Assembly: GCA_021786295.1 (NCBI GenBank) | Contig: JAJYNO010000009.1 | Coordinates: forward strand, 1 to 64,000 | Source of the DNA: a bacterium | GTDB taxonomy: Bacteria; Elusimicrobiota; Elusimicrobia; Elusimicrobiales; UBA9959 | Length of the DNA: 64,000 nucleotides | Direction of reading: 5' to 3' | Shown: in pieces, positions 24,427-32,433 of the stretch | How positions within the stretch are numbered: position 1 is the first letter of the stretch | How the letters are laid out: every line of letters begins with the position of its first letter | Program-made: the position numbers and the translations under genes | Notes under the pieces: model-generated | The model's database searches: none | What the model saw: the letters and a program-made list of their open reading frames with translations, nothing else | What the model was told of the DNA's origin: nothing

Positions 24427-27400
24427 TCAGACCGGCGCGGAGTCTCCGCGCTGGCCGCCTCCCATGTATTTCTTCCTGAACCAGTGCTCCAGGTCGTCGA
24501 ACAGGGAGTAGGTCACCGGCGTCATCAGCAGCGTGATCAGCAGCGACAGCGCCTGGCCGCCGATGATGACCAGCGCCATCGCGCGGCGCGAGCCGGAGCC
24601 CGCTCCGCCGCCCAGCGCCGTCGGCAGCATGCCCGCTATCAGCGTCAGCGTCGTCATCAGGATCGGGCGCAGCCTGGTCTTGTTGGCCTCTATCATCGCG
24701 GGGTAGCGCGCCATGCCCTTGGCCCTCAGCGTGTTGGTGTAGTCCACCTGCAGGATGGAGTTCTTCTTGACGATGCCGACCAGCATGAACATGCCCATGA
24801 TGCTGAACAGCGTCAGGTTCTGGCCGGTCATGAACAGCGACAGCAGCGCGAACGGGATCGTCAGCGGCAGCACGATCATGATGGACAGCGGGTAGACGAA
24901 GCTCTCGAACTGGCTGGCCAGCACGATGTAGATGAAGATGAACGCCATCAGGAAGGCCTGCAGGAAGTCCATCAGCATGTTCCCGAGCTCCTTGGCCCTG
25001 CCGGTCACGCCGGCCTTGTACTCCGGCGGGGCGTGCAGGTCCGCGAAGGCCTTGTCGGCGGCCTTGATCAGCGCGCCAAGCGGGATGCCGTCCGCGTTGG
25101 CCAGCACCTGCACGTCGCGCTGCCTGTCGAAGCGGTCTATCTGCGTTGGACCGAAACCCTTCACCACCCTGGCCACGTTGTCCAGACGGGTGACCTTGCC
25201 CCCGGCGCACGGCACCAGCAGCGACTCTATCGCCTCCTTCGAGTCGCGGTAGTTCCGCTCGGCGCGCAGCCGCACCTGGTACAGGTCGTCGCCGTCCTTG
25301 AACTTGGTGATGTCCTCCTCTCCGCCGACCAGCGTGCGCAGGGAGGTGGCGATGTCCTCCACCTTGACGCCGAGGTCGTGCGCGCGGGCGCGGTCTATCT
25401 CCACGCGGTACTCCGGCTTGGCGTAGGAGAAGCTGGTGTCCACGTCCACCGCGCCCTTCACCTTGCGCAGGCTGTCCGCCACGGCCTGCGAGTACTGCTG
25501 CAGTTTGCCGAGGTCCGGGCCGGAGATGACGTACTGCAGGTCGCGGTCGCCGCCGCCGCCGAAGCCTCCCAGCGGGGCCACCGAGACCCGCAGTCCCTTG
25601 TACTTGCTCATCATCTTGCGCGACGCCAGCACGAAGTCGTTTATCGGGATGTCGCGGCGCTTCAGGTCGGCCAGCTCGACGATGATGTAGCCGGTGTTGA
25701 CCTCGTTGGAGCCGGCCATGCTTCCTGTCCCGGTCCCGATGGCGGAGAGCGTGTTGACGACGAACGGCAGCTGGCGCGTCTCCGTCTCCACCTGCGCGAA
25801 GAGCTTCTCCATCACGCCTAGGCTGGTGCCCTCAGGGGCCGTTATCGTGATCTGGTACTGGCTGGTGTCGTCCTGAGGCAGGAAGTCCTTGCCTATGAAC
25901 ATCAGCAGCGGCACCATCGAGATCATGATGGCCGCCGCGAAGGCCACCATCCTCTTGCGCCTGGCCAGCGCCCACTCCAGCATCCTGATGTAGTGCCGCG
26001 CCAGGAACTCGTTCAGGCGGTCGGTGAACCTCTGCAGCCTGGACTTGCCGCCAGGCCTGACCTTCAGGAAGACCGAACAGAGCATCGGCGTCAGCGTCAG
26101 CGCCACGAACGTGCTGATGGCCACGGCGAAGGCTATCGTCAGGCCGTAGCTCTTGATGAAGCGGCCGACGATGCCTCCCATGTAGGCCAGCGGCACGAAG
26201 ATGACCATCAGCGCGGCCGACATCGCGAGCACCGCGAACGAGATCTCCTTCGAACCGTCGAGCGCCGCCTTCAGCGGGCTCATCTTATGCTCCTCCATGT
26301 GCCGGTAGATGTTCTCCAGCATCACGATGGCGTCGTCGATGACTATGCCGACGGCTATCGTCAGGCCGAGCAGCGTCATGTTGTTCAGCGTGAAGCCGGC
26401 CAGGTCCATGAACGTGAAAGTGCCGATCAGCGAGGTCGGGATCGCCAGCGAGGAAATGATCGTGGAGCGGAAGTCGCCGATGAACAGCAGCACCATCAGC
26501 GCGGCGAACACCGCGCCCAGCACCAGGTGCTCCTTGACGGTGTCCACCGAGGCCTTGATGAAGACCGACTGGTCGCCTACGATCGTGGTCTCGACCCCCG
26601 GGGGGAGGGTCTTGTCGATCTCGGCCAGGCGCTCCTTGATGTTCTTTACGACCTCCACCGTGTTGGTCCCGGACTGCTTCTTGACCACCAGCGTGACGGC
26701 GGGGGCGCCGTTGTAGAACGAGGCGGTCGTCATGCGCTCGCCGGTGTCCTCGACGCGGCCTATGTCTGAGACGCGCACCTGCGCGCCCTTGATGTTGGCC
26801 ACGACGATGTTGTTGAAGTCCTTGACGTCCTTGATGCGGCCCATCGTGCGCAGGACGTACTCCTTGTCCCTCTGCTCCACCTTGCCGCCGGGGATCTCGA
26901 TGTTCTGCTGCGCGATGGCGTCCTTGACCTTGTTTATCGGGATGCTCAGCGCGGCCAGCTTGAGCGGATTGACCACGATGTGGATCTCGCGCTCGCGGCC
27001 GCCCGTTATGTCCACCGCGCCCACGCCGTTGACGGTCTCTATGACCTCCTTTACCTGCTTGCGCGCGATGCGCGTCAGGTCTATCAGGTTCCGCTGGCCG
27101 TAGACCACGACGTTGAGCACGGGGGTGGCGCCGATGTCGAACTTGCCCACTACCGGCGGGTCCGTGCCCTGCGGCAGCTGGGACAGCACCGAGTTCACCT
27201 TGTCGCGCACCTCCTGCGCGGCCACGTCGGCGTTCTTCTCCAGCACGAACTTGATCATCACCAGCGACTGGCCTTCGTAGCTGGTGGAGGTGATGTCCTC
27301 TATGCCGGAGATGGTGTTGACGGCTTCTTCTATCGGCTTCGTGACGGAGGTCTCTATCTCCTCCGGGTCGGCGCCCTTGAGCGTGGTCTGTATCATCACG

Positions 27401-27531
27401 AACGGGAATTCCACGTTCGGGAACAGGTCCACGCCCAGGCGGAAGTAGGAGAAGATGCCCAGCACCACGATGGTGGCTATCATCATCGTGGTGAAGATGG
27501 GTTTTTTTACGCTGATCTCTGTGATCTTCAT
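24427..27531 (-). CDS. RND efflux pump inner-membrane transporter (AcrB/HAE1)
   Basis: A 1034-residue proton-driven drug/solute exporter of the RND superfamily. The N-terminal KITEISVKKPIFTTM helix, the porter domains, and the TM4 proton relay in GIVIDDAIVMLENI with two Asp are visible. There are two sets of six TM helices and a second GQNLTLFSIMGMFMLVGIVKKN repeat. It is the last gene of the operon after the adaptor and the TetR-TolC ORF. Substrate unknown; the HAE1 rather than metal type is suggested by the lone DD and overall pattern. Confidence 0.94.
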   Translation of the reverse strand: MKITEISVKKPIFTTMMIATIVVLGIFSYFRLGVDLFPNVEFPFVMIQTTLKGADPEEIETSVTKPIEEAVNTISGIEDITSTSYEGQSLVMIKFVLEKNADVAAQEVRDKVNSVLSQLPQGTDPPVVGKFDIGATPVLNVVVYGQRNLIDLTRIARKQVKEVIETVNGVGAVDITGGREREIHIVVNPLKLAALSIPINKVKDAIAQQNIEIPGGKVEQRDKEYVLRTMGRIKDVKDFNNIVVANIKGAQVRVSDIGRVEDTGERMTTASFYNGAPAVTLVVKKQSGTNTVEVVKNIKERLAEIDKTLPPGVETTIVGDQSVFIKASVDTVKEHLVLGAVFAALMVLLFIGDFRSTIISSLAIPTSLIGTFTFMDLAGFTLNNMTLLGLTIAVGIVIDDAIVMLENIYRHMEEHKMSPLKAALDGSKEISFAVLAMSAALMVIFVPLAYMGGIVGRFIKSYGLTIAFAVAISTFVALTLTPMLCSVFLKVRPGGKSRLQRFTDRLNEFLARHYIRMLEWALARRKRMVAFAAAIMISMVPLLMFIGKDFLPQDDTSQYQITITAPEGTSLGVMEKLFAQVETETRQLPFVVNTLSAIGTGTGSMAGSNEVNTGYIIVELADLKRRDIPINDFVLASRKMMSKYKGLRVSVAPLGGFGGGGDRDLQYVISGPDLGKLQQYSQAVADSLRKVKGAVDVDTSFSYAKPEYRVEIDRARAHDLGVKVEDIATSLRTLVGGEEDITKFKDGDDLYQVRLRAERNYRDSKEAIESLLVPCAGGKVTRLDNVARVVKGFGPTQIDRFDRQRDVQVLANADGIPLGALIKAADKAFADLHAPPEYKAGVTGRAKELGNMLMDFLQAFLMAFIFIYIVLASQFESFVYPLSIMIVLPLTIPFALLSLFMTGQNLTLFSIMGMFMLVGIVKKNSILQVDYTNTLRAKGMARYPAMIEANKTRLRPILMTTLTLIAGMLPTALGGGAGSGSRRAMALVIIGGQALSLLITLLMTPVTYSLFDDLEHWFRKKYMGGGQRGDSAPV

Positions 27532-27565
27532 GGTAAGTCGGCCGCGCGCCGGGGGCGGCCCGTGG

Positions 27566-28453
27566 TCAGTTCTGCACCTTTATCTTGCTGCCGTTCTGCA
27601 GGCCGTAGAGGCCGAACGTTATGACCTCCTGGCCTTCCTTTATGCCGCTGACCTGCGAGAAATCGTCCGTGCGTATGCCCACGCGTACCGGCACCTTCAC
27701 GGCGCGGCCGTCGGGAGAAGGTTCGAAGACGAAGTCCTTGCCGTCCTCGCTGACCACGGCGGCGGTGGGCACGGAGAGCGCGGCCCCGCGGGAAGCCACT
27801 ATCAGGTGGGCCTCCGCGAACATGCCCGATTTCAGCCTGCCGTTCTCGTTGTCCACCAGCACTTCCACGGCCGTGTTGCGGGAGCTGGGGTCCACCACGG
27901 GGCTTATCTTCCAGACCTTGCCCGAGAACGTCCTGTCGGGGAACGCGTCAACCTTGATGCTCGCCTCCTGGCCCAGGAAGACCTTGCCTATGTACTTCTC
28001 CGGCACGTCCAGCGCCACGCGCACCTTGGACTGGTTCACCACCAGCGCCACGGGCGTCTGGGGGGTCACGTTGGCGCCGGAGTCCAGGTAGGTGCGGCCT
28101 ATCACGCCGGTGAGGGTGGAGGGGACCGGGGCGGGTTCGTAGACCACCCCGACCTCGTCGCGCTCTATCAGCGCCACGGGCTGGTCCTTCTTCACGGGAT
28201 CGCCCTCGTGGAGGAGGTTCTTCAGCAGCTTGCCGGACGTGCGCGGGTAGAGGGTGGCTTCGTCCAGGGCCTTTATCGAGCCGGTGAGCAGGATGTAGTC
28301 TTCCAGGCTTCGCGTTTTTGCCGGCTCGGTCCTGACCAGGAAGCGGTCCTTCTCCAGCTTGTTCAGCGCCTCGACGTCCTTGTTGCGGCAGCCCGCCGCC
28401 AGGGCCGCCGCCGCCGCCGCGAAAAGGATGAGGTACGACTTTGTCTTTTTCAT
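27566..28453 (-). CDS. RND efflux periplasmic adaptor lipoprotein
   Basis: A 295-residue membrane-fusion protein that bridges the RND pump and the outer-membrane channel. It has a lipoprotein signal peptide with LAAGC lipobox, a barrel/lipoyl half-motif (SGKLLKNLLHEGDPVKKDQPVALI), a very short hairpin compared with AcrA, the beta-barrel (VALDVPEKYIGKVFLGQ) and a membrane-proximal end. The missing long alpha-hairpin (typical AcrA about 380-400 residues) is notable and is shared by some adaptors of other phyla. It lies between the transporter and outer-membrane ORFs. Confidence 0.9.
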   Translation of the reverse strand: MKKTKSYLILFAAAAAALAAGCRNKDVEALNKLEKDRFLVRTEPAKTRSLEDYILLTGSIKALDEATLYPRTSGKLLKNLLHEGDPVKKDQPVALIERDEVGVVYEPAPVPSTLTGVIGRTYLDSGANVTPQTPVALVVNQSKVRVALDVPEKYIGKVFLGQEASIKVDAFPDRTFSGKVWKISPVVDPSSRNTAVEVLVDNENGRLKSGMFAEAHLIVASRGAALSVPTAAVVSEDGKDFVFEPSPDGRAVKVPVRVGIRTDDFSQVSGIKEGQEVITFGLYGLQNGSKIKVQN

Positions 28454-28478
28454 ATATGGGTCCTGTGATGCGTCCCTG

Positions 28479-30356
28479 CTATCTGCCTATCGCCCAGTCG
28501 AGCTCGGCGCCCGCGGAGCAGACGTCGTAGGCCGCCTGCGAGTAGAGCGTCTGCGCCTTGTTGAGCGCCAGCGTGGCGTCGTTGAGGTCCAGCTGGCCGG
28601 CCAGGCCGCTCTTGAAGCGCAGCTCGGTGGCGGAAAGCGTCTTGCGCGCCGTGTCCACGGCCGTCGCCTGGGAGGCCAGCCTCTGCGAGGCCTCGGTGAG
28701 GTCCATCCAGGCCTTCTTGACATCTATGCGGATGCCGCGCTCCTCGTCCTTCAGATCGGCGTCGGATTTCTCCAGCGCGAGCTCCGCCTGCTGGACCCGG
28801 GAGGAGACCGAGCCGCCGGAGAAAAGCGGCAGGTTCAGGCTGACCCCCGCCGACATGCTCCAGCTCCGTTCCGCGGCTGTGGGCAGGCCGTTGTCGTCCT
28901 GCGCCTGGAACTGCCTGGAGGCGAAGGCGCTCAGGTAGGGGTAGTGGCCGGAGCGCTCCAGCGCGACGTTCTCCGCGGCGAGGCGCTCCTGCAGCGCGGC
29001 CAGCCTGTTTTCCGGCCTGTTCTCCAGCGCCAGCCTGTAGAGTTCCGCCAGCGGCCGCCCGGGAGCGGCGCCGCAGTTCATGGCGCCGGAAAGGGAGACG
29101 TCGTCGTCGGTGTCCAGGCCCAGCAGCTTCTTGAGCGTCAGCAGGCCCTCCTCGTAATAGTTCCGGTTCTGGGTGACCGCCGGCTCGTTGTTGCTGACCT
29201 CCACCTCCTGGCGCATGACCTCCAGGTCGCTGGCCAGGCCCTGCTTGAACTGCGCGCGGATCGTGTCCAGATGCTGCCTGGAGAGGTCCAGCGTCTCCTC
29301 CTGTATGCCGGCCATCGCGCTGGAGAGCAGCACCGAGTAGTAGAGCTGCGTCACGGACTTGCGCACCAGGTTCTGCGCCGCCCGCAGCTGCTCCGCGCTG
29401 GAGTCGGAGTACAGGCCGGCCATGCGTATGCCGGTGTTCACCTTGCCGCCGGCCCAGAGGACCTGCTGCAGGTTCAGCGAGGCGGCGTAGGCGTTGTTCA
29501 GGCCGGCCGGGATCTTGCTCCCGCCGATGAAGAAATACGGGGTCTCGATGTTGCGCGTGTACTGCGCGCCGGCGCTGAGCTGCGGGTAGACGCCGCCCCA
29601 GTACTCGCGTATCTTCTCCTTGTAGATGAGCCGGTCCTTCTCGGCGTCGATAACCGCCACGTTGTTCCTCATCGCCAGGTCCACCGCGTCGCCCAGGGTC
29701 ATCACGGCCGAGCGCGCCTGGCCGGCCAGGGCCGGCAGCAGCAGCAGGAAGAGCAGCGCTTTAGCGCGCCTCGCGCCGGCGCAGATCAGGCGGGCCAGCC
29801 TGCCGGGCAGTCCGCTGTCCAGTGCCGAGAGGCCGTTCTCGCTGGCCTCCATTATGAAATAGGCCAGGACCGCCCTGACCATCTGCAGCAGGTCCTCCGC
29901 CGCGTGGCCGGAGAACCGCTCCTTGGCGAAGAGCTCGCGCAGCGCCTTGCGGTTGCGCAGCTTCAGGTCCCGCGACAGCGAGGAGAGCACGCCCCCCGGG
30001 GGGGAGGCCATCATCTTCAGGGAGCACTTCGGCATGTCGGGATAGCGCCGTATGAACTCCAGGTGTTCGGAGAAAAGCCGCTCCAGCTTGCGCTCCAGCG
30101 TCAGGCCGGGCCTGTTCATCTCGGAGTAAAGCTCCCGGAAATGCTTGGTGCCTTCCTCGAACGCGGCGCGGATCAGCGCGTCCTTGTCCTTGAAATAGTA
30201 GTAGAGCACCGGCTTCGTGATGTGCAGCCTGGCCGAGATCTCCCGCATCGACACCGCGTCGGGTCCCTTCTCCGCCATCAGGGCGGTGGCCGTTTCCAGT
30301 ATCCTGCGGCGGGTCCTGTCGCCCTTGGCGGTCTTCTCTTCTTTTTGTGGTCCCAT
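28479..30356 (-). CDS. TetR regulator fused to TolC-like outer-membrane factor
   Basis: One uninterrupted 625-residue ORF. Residues 1-198 are a complete TetR repressor: helix-turn-helix SMREISARLHITKPVLYYYF and an all-helical ligand domain. Residues 199-220 look like a signal peptide (RRAKALLFLLLLPALAGQ), and residues about 222-625 are a TolC-family outer-membrane factor (MTLGDAVDLAMRNN ... QLDLNDATLALNKAQTLYSQA). A cytoplasmic DNA-binding protein and an outer-membrane channel cannot both work in one chain without cleavage. In another frame a TAA lies exactly at the junction (29761-29763), where a separate tetR would be expected to end, so an indel or sequencing error fusing two overlapping genes is likely. 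Confidence 0.85.
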   Translation of the reverse strand: MGPQKEEKTAKGDRTRRRILETATALMAEKGPDAVSMREISARLHITKPVLYYYFKDKDALIRAAFEEGTKHFRELYSEMNRPGLTLERKLERLFSEHLEFIRRYPDMPKCSLKMMASPPGGVLSSLSRDLKLRNRKALRELFAKERFSGHAAEDLLQMVRAVLAYFIMEASENGLSALDSGLPGRLARLICAGARRAKALLFLLLLPALAGQARSAVMTLGDAVDLAMRNNVAVIDAEKDRLIYKEKIREYWGGVYPQLSAGAQYTRNIETPYFFIGGSKIPAGLNNAYAASLNLQQVLWAGGKVNTGIRMAGLYSDSSAEQLRAAQNLVRKSVTQLYYSVLLSSAMAGIQEETLDLSRQHLDTIRAQFKQGLASDLEVMRQEVEVSNNEPAVTQNRNYYEEGLLTLKKLLGLDTDDDVSLSGAMNCGAAPGRPLAELYRLALENRPENRLAALQERLAAENVALERSGHYPYLSAFASRQFQAQDDNGLPTAAERSWSMSAGVSLNLPLFSGGSVSSRVQQAELALEKSDADLKDEERGIRIDVKKAWMDLTEASQRLASQATAVDTARKTLSATELRFKSGLAGQLDLNDATLALNKAQTLYSQAAYDVCSAGAELDWAIGR

Positions 30357-30361
30357 AAAAC

Positions 30362-30409
30362 TTACCTACCGGTAAATAAATTATACCAACCCGGCCGGTC
30401 CCCGGTCAA
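30362..30409 (-). promoter_or_regulatory. Efflux operon promoter with TetR-type operator
   Basis: On the minus strand: -35 TTGACC (30404-30409), 18 bp, -10 TATAAT (30380-30385). Immediately downstream lies the palindrome TACCGGTA (30367-30374) inside TTACC...GGTAA (30362-30375), covering the start of transcription and ending 6 nt before the ATG. A dyad overlapping the initiation site in front of a tetR-led operon is the standard layout for autorepression. Binding by this TetR is inferred. Confidence 0.75.
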
Positions 30410-30531
30410 GCGGCGTCCCGGGGCCGAAGGGCCCAGCCGCGGGTGGGCCCTTTTGCGCTTCCGTCCTGGGTCCTAAGCCTCTATTGGGGGCGGGCCGAAG
30501 CCGGATACAATATTAAGCGTTAAGGCAAGCA

Positions 30532-30641
30532 GCCCTTGTAATCCCCCGATAAGGGCGGGGGAGAATCCACCGGCGGGCCCACCCGCTGTAACCAGGGGAA
30601 ACGAAAGCGATTTCGTTTCCTTTTTTTGTTTCCGCGGGTGG
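30532..30641 (+). promoter_or_regulatory. Structured 5' leader, possible riboswitch
   Basis: The 110 nt before the secreted-protein gene are packed with pairing. CCCTT (30532-30536) can pair with AAGGG (30551-30555) and CCCCC (30543-30547) with GGGGG (30557-30561), an interleaved pseudoknot. A segment reading GAGAATCC ... GGCGGGCCC ... CCGCTGTAACC resembles the core of cobalamin riboswitches. CCACCCGC (30579-30586) is complementary to GCGGGTGG (30634-30641), which contains the Shine-Dalgarno of the next gene, like a kissing-loop that hides the ribosome site. The cobalamin B12-box is not clearly present, so the ligand class is uncertain. Confidence 0.45.
30597..30627 (+). terminator. Intrinsic terminator inside the leader
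   Basis: A perfect 10-bp stem (30597-30606 with 30611-30620, loop GCGA) is followed by T7. It lies 22 nt before the ATG at 30649 and between the two complementary arms of the leader, so it would abort transcription unless the upstream RNA refolds. Its position argues for attenuation and not for simple termination of an upstream gene, as the upstream gene is on the other strand. Confidence 0.8.
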
Positions 30642-30648
30642 ACTAACG

Positions 30649-31524
30649 ATGAAGAAATACCTTTTAAGCGCCATAATTCTCCCCTTCCTCTGGGCGGCGG
30701 CCTCGGCGCAGGCCGGCGGCCGGAAGCGCGACCCGCTCGCGGGTTCCGGGCCCTTCGCGGACCCGGTCTTCCAGGACTTCCTCGAGACCTCGGACGACGG
30801 TTATCTCAACGCCAAGAACACGATGCTGGTGCGCACCGACTTCGGCGATATGCGCGATTCGGTGGCCTCCCCCCGCGCCTCCCTGCGCGACGTCAGGCCT
30901 CCCTCGGCTTCCGCTGGCGGCTCCGCCCCCAAGGGCGTTCCTGCCTACCCGGCCGGGCACTACAAGGTCACTTTCGCCGGCGAGGCCGGCCCGCTGGGCT
31001 CGTACGTGATGCCGGTGGGCAGCGCGCCCTCGGTTTACCCGCGCGAATACGCTCTGCTGGGCGTTTCGGTGGCCGGCGGCGCCTACGACGCGCTGCTGCC
31101 GGCCCTGGAGCGGGCCGGGCTGCGCTTCGCCGGGGAGAAGGACACCTATTCCTCCGGGCGGAAGAGGACCGTCGTGCTGGGCTGGGCCCCCTATTCCGCG
31201 ATCCCCGCTGTCTCGCGCGTCCGGGGCGTGTCCGGTGTCGCGGTGGAGAACGGCCGCTCCGGGATGCAGCTCAGGGCCAGGGTGCGCTTCACGCTCAAGG
31301 TCCCTTTCCAGAACGGGCCCGACACCTTCGTCCCCGGGTTCCTGAAGGGGCTTTCGAAGAGCAGCGGATTCGTGGCCGAGTCCTGGTCCCGTCTTCCGGC
31401 CGATGGCGGGGACTCCCGGTTCAGCGTTTTCGACGTGACCGGCACCATGCCGGTGGACATGCTCTCGGGCCTCTCCGCTTCGCCCTTCGTGGCTTCGGTG
31501 GAGCTCAAGGACTCCTCTCTCTGA
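30649..31524 (+). CDS. Exported protein of unknown function under leader control
   Basis: The 291-residue product has a signal peptide (residues 1-22, ASAQAGG). The mature part shows a Ser/Pro-rich region (about 75-105) and a repeated style of beta-strand segments, including an APYSAIPAVSRVRGVSGVAVE segment like small alpha-beta sensor folds. No cysteine pairs, no known catalytic motif. I do not recognise the family. The elaborate RNA leader with a terminator suggests expression depends on a small molecule or condition. The ribosome site GGGTGG is 7 nt before the ATG. Confidence 0.7.
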   Translation: MKKYLLSAIILPFLWAAASAQAGGRKRDPLAGSGPFADPVFQDFLETSDDGYLNAKNTMLVRTDFGDMRDSVASPRASLRDVRPPSASAGGSAPKGVPAYPAGHYKVTFAGEAGPLGSYVMPVGSAPSVYPREYALLGVSVAGGAYDALLPALERAGLRFAGEKDTYSSGRKRTVVLGWAPYSAIPAVSRVRGVSGVAVENGRSGMQLRARVRFTLKVPFQNGPDTFVPGFLKGLSKSSGFVAESWSRLPADGGDSRFSVFDVTGTMPVDMLSGLSASPFVASVELKDSSL

Positions 31525-31628
31525 CCGGCCGGGCGGGCTCCCTTCCTTTTTTGTCCGCCGCATAAAAGTTATAATTGTCCGGTAGGACGGTCCGGCGGGC
31601 CTTAGCGCGCGCCGGGCGTTCCGCCTTT

Positions 31629-32429
31629 ATGGACGAACAAAAACATCATCACGCGCCCCACCCCTCCGCCGGCCTGCGCAAGGGTTACCGGGTGGTCTTC
31701 CTGCTCGCTTTCTCCGCGGGGCTGCTGGCCGAAATGCTGCTTTTCCTGCAGGCCCAGATGCGCGAGATAGCCTCCCTTCTCAAGGAGGATTTCCGCATCG
31801 TCGTGGTCAAGGACGACAGGGCTAAGGTCAAGCCTGAGGATATCGGCGCGGCCCTCTCCGCCATCAAGGGGACCGAGCAGGCGGTCTTCGTCAGCCGCCA
31901 GGACAGGCTGGCCCGGCTGAAGGCCGAGGAACCGGACCTGGTCGCCTCCGTCCTGCCTCCGGGCTCCAACCCTATGCCCGACACCTGGGAGGTGATAGTC
32001 AAGGAGGACGCGCTGGGGGACCTGAACTCCTGGACCGACGCCGCCTGGCGCGTCAAAGGCGTAGGGGACATAAAGTACAAGCCTCTCGAGGCCTACGCCA
32101 TAATGCACGCTGTCTTCTACGACCACCTGATAGGCCTGGGGCTGGCGCTCTCTTTCCTGGCCTTCATGGTGATGGCCGCCATGACGCTCACCTACTGGCA
32201 CGAATCCGCCTCGCTGACCGTGGTCATGCCGGGGGAAAAGGCCTGGACCCTGGCCGGCGCGGCCGGCGCTGCGCTGTCCTCCCTGGCCGCTTACGTGGTG
32301 GTCTACCCGGTGAAGAACCTGAGCCCGGTCTGGGTCTGGCCGAACCCGCTCTGGCAGGCCGTGGTGGTGGGGGCCGGAGCGCTGATGGGCTGGAGCCTCG
32401 GCCGCTGGAAGAGCGATCATTACAGATAA
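31629..32429 (+). CDS. FtsX-like cell-division permease
   Basis: I place the start at the ATG at 31629 (266 residues). The protein has a first TM helix (VVFLLAFSAGLLAEMLLFL), an extracytoplasmic domain of about 120 residues with the FtsX-type pattern (FRIVVVKDD ... AVFVSRQDRLARLK ... MPDTWEVIVK), and three C-terminal helices. FtsX transmits ATPase action of FtsE to periplasmic murein-hydrolase activators. Here envC follows within 5 nt, supporting that role, but no ftsE is present. A TTG at 31575 is an alternative start. A -10 TATAAT lies at 31570. Confidence 0.75.
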   Translation: MDEQKHHHAPHPSAGLRKGYRVVFLLAFSAGLLAEMLLFLQAQMREIASLLKEDFRIVVVKDDRAKVKPEDIGAALSAIKGTEQAVFVSRQDRLARLKAEEPDLVASVLPPGSNPMPDTWEVIVKEDALGDLNSWTDAAWRVKGVGDIKYKPLEAYAIMHAVFYDHLIGLGLALSFLAFMVMAAMTLTYWHESASLTVVMPGEKAWTLAGAAGAALSSLAAYVVVYPVKNLSPVWVWPNPLWQAVVVGAGALMGWSLGRWKSDHYR

Positions 32430-32433
32430 CCGC

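Noticed and set aside
30532..30641. Calling the leader a definite cobalamin riboswitch
   Set aside because: The core resemblance is partial, a clear B12 box and the P1 closing stem are missing, and the downstream gene is not a B12 gene, so only a structured leader is claimed.
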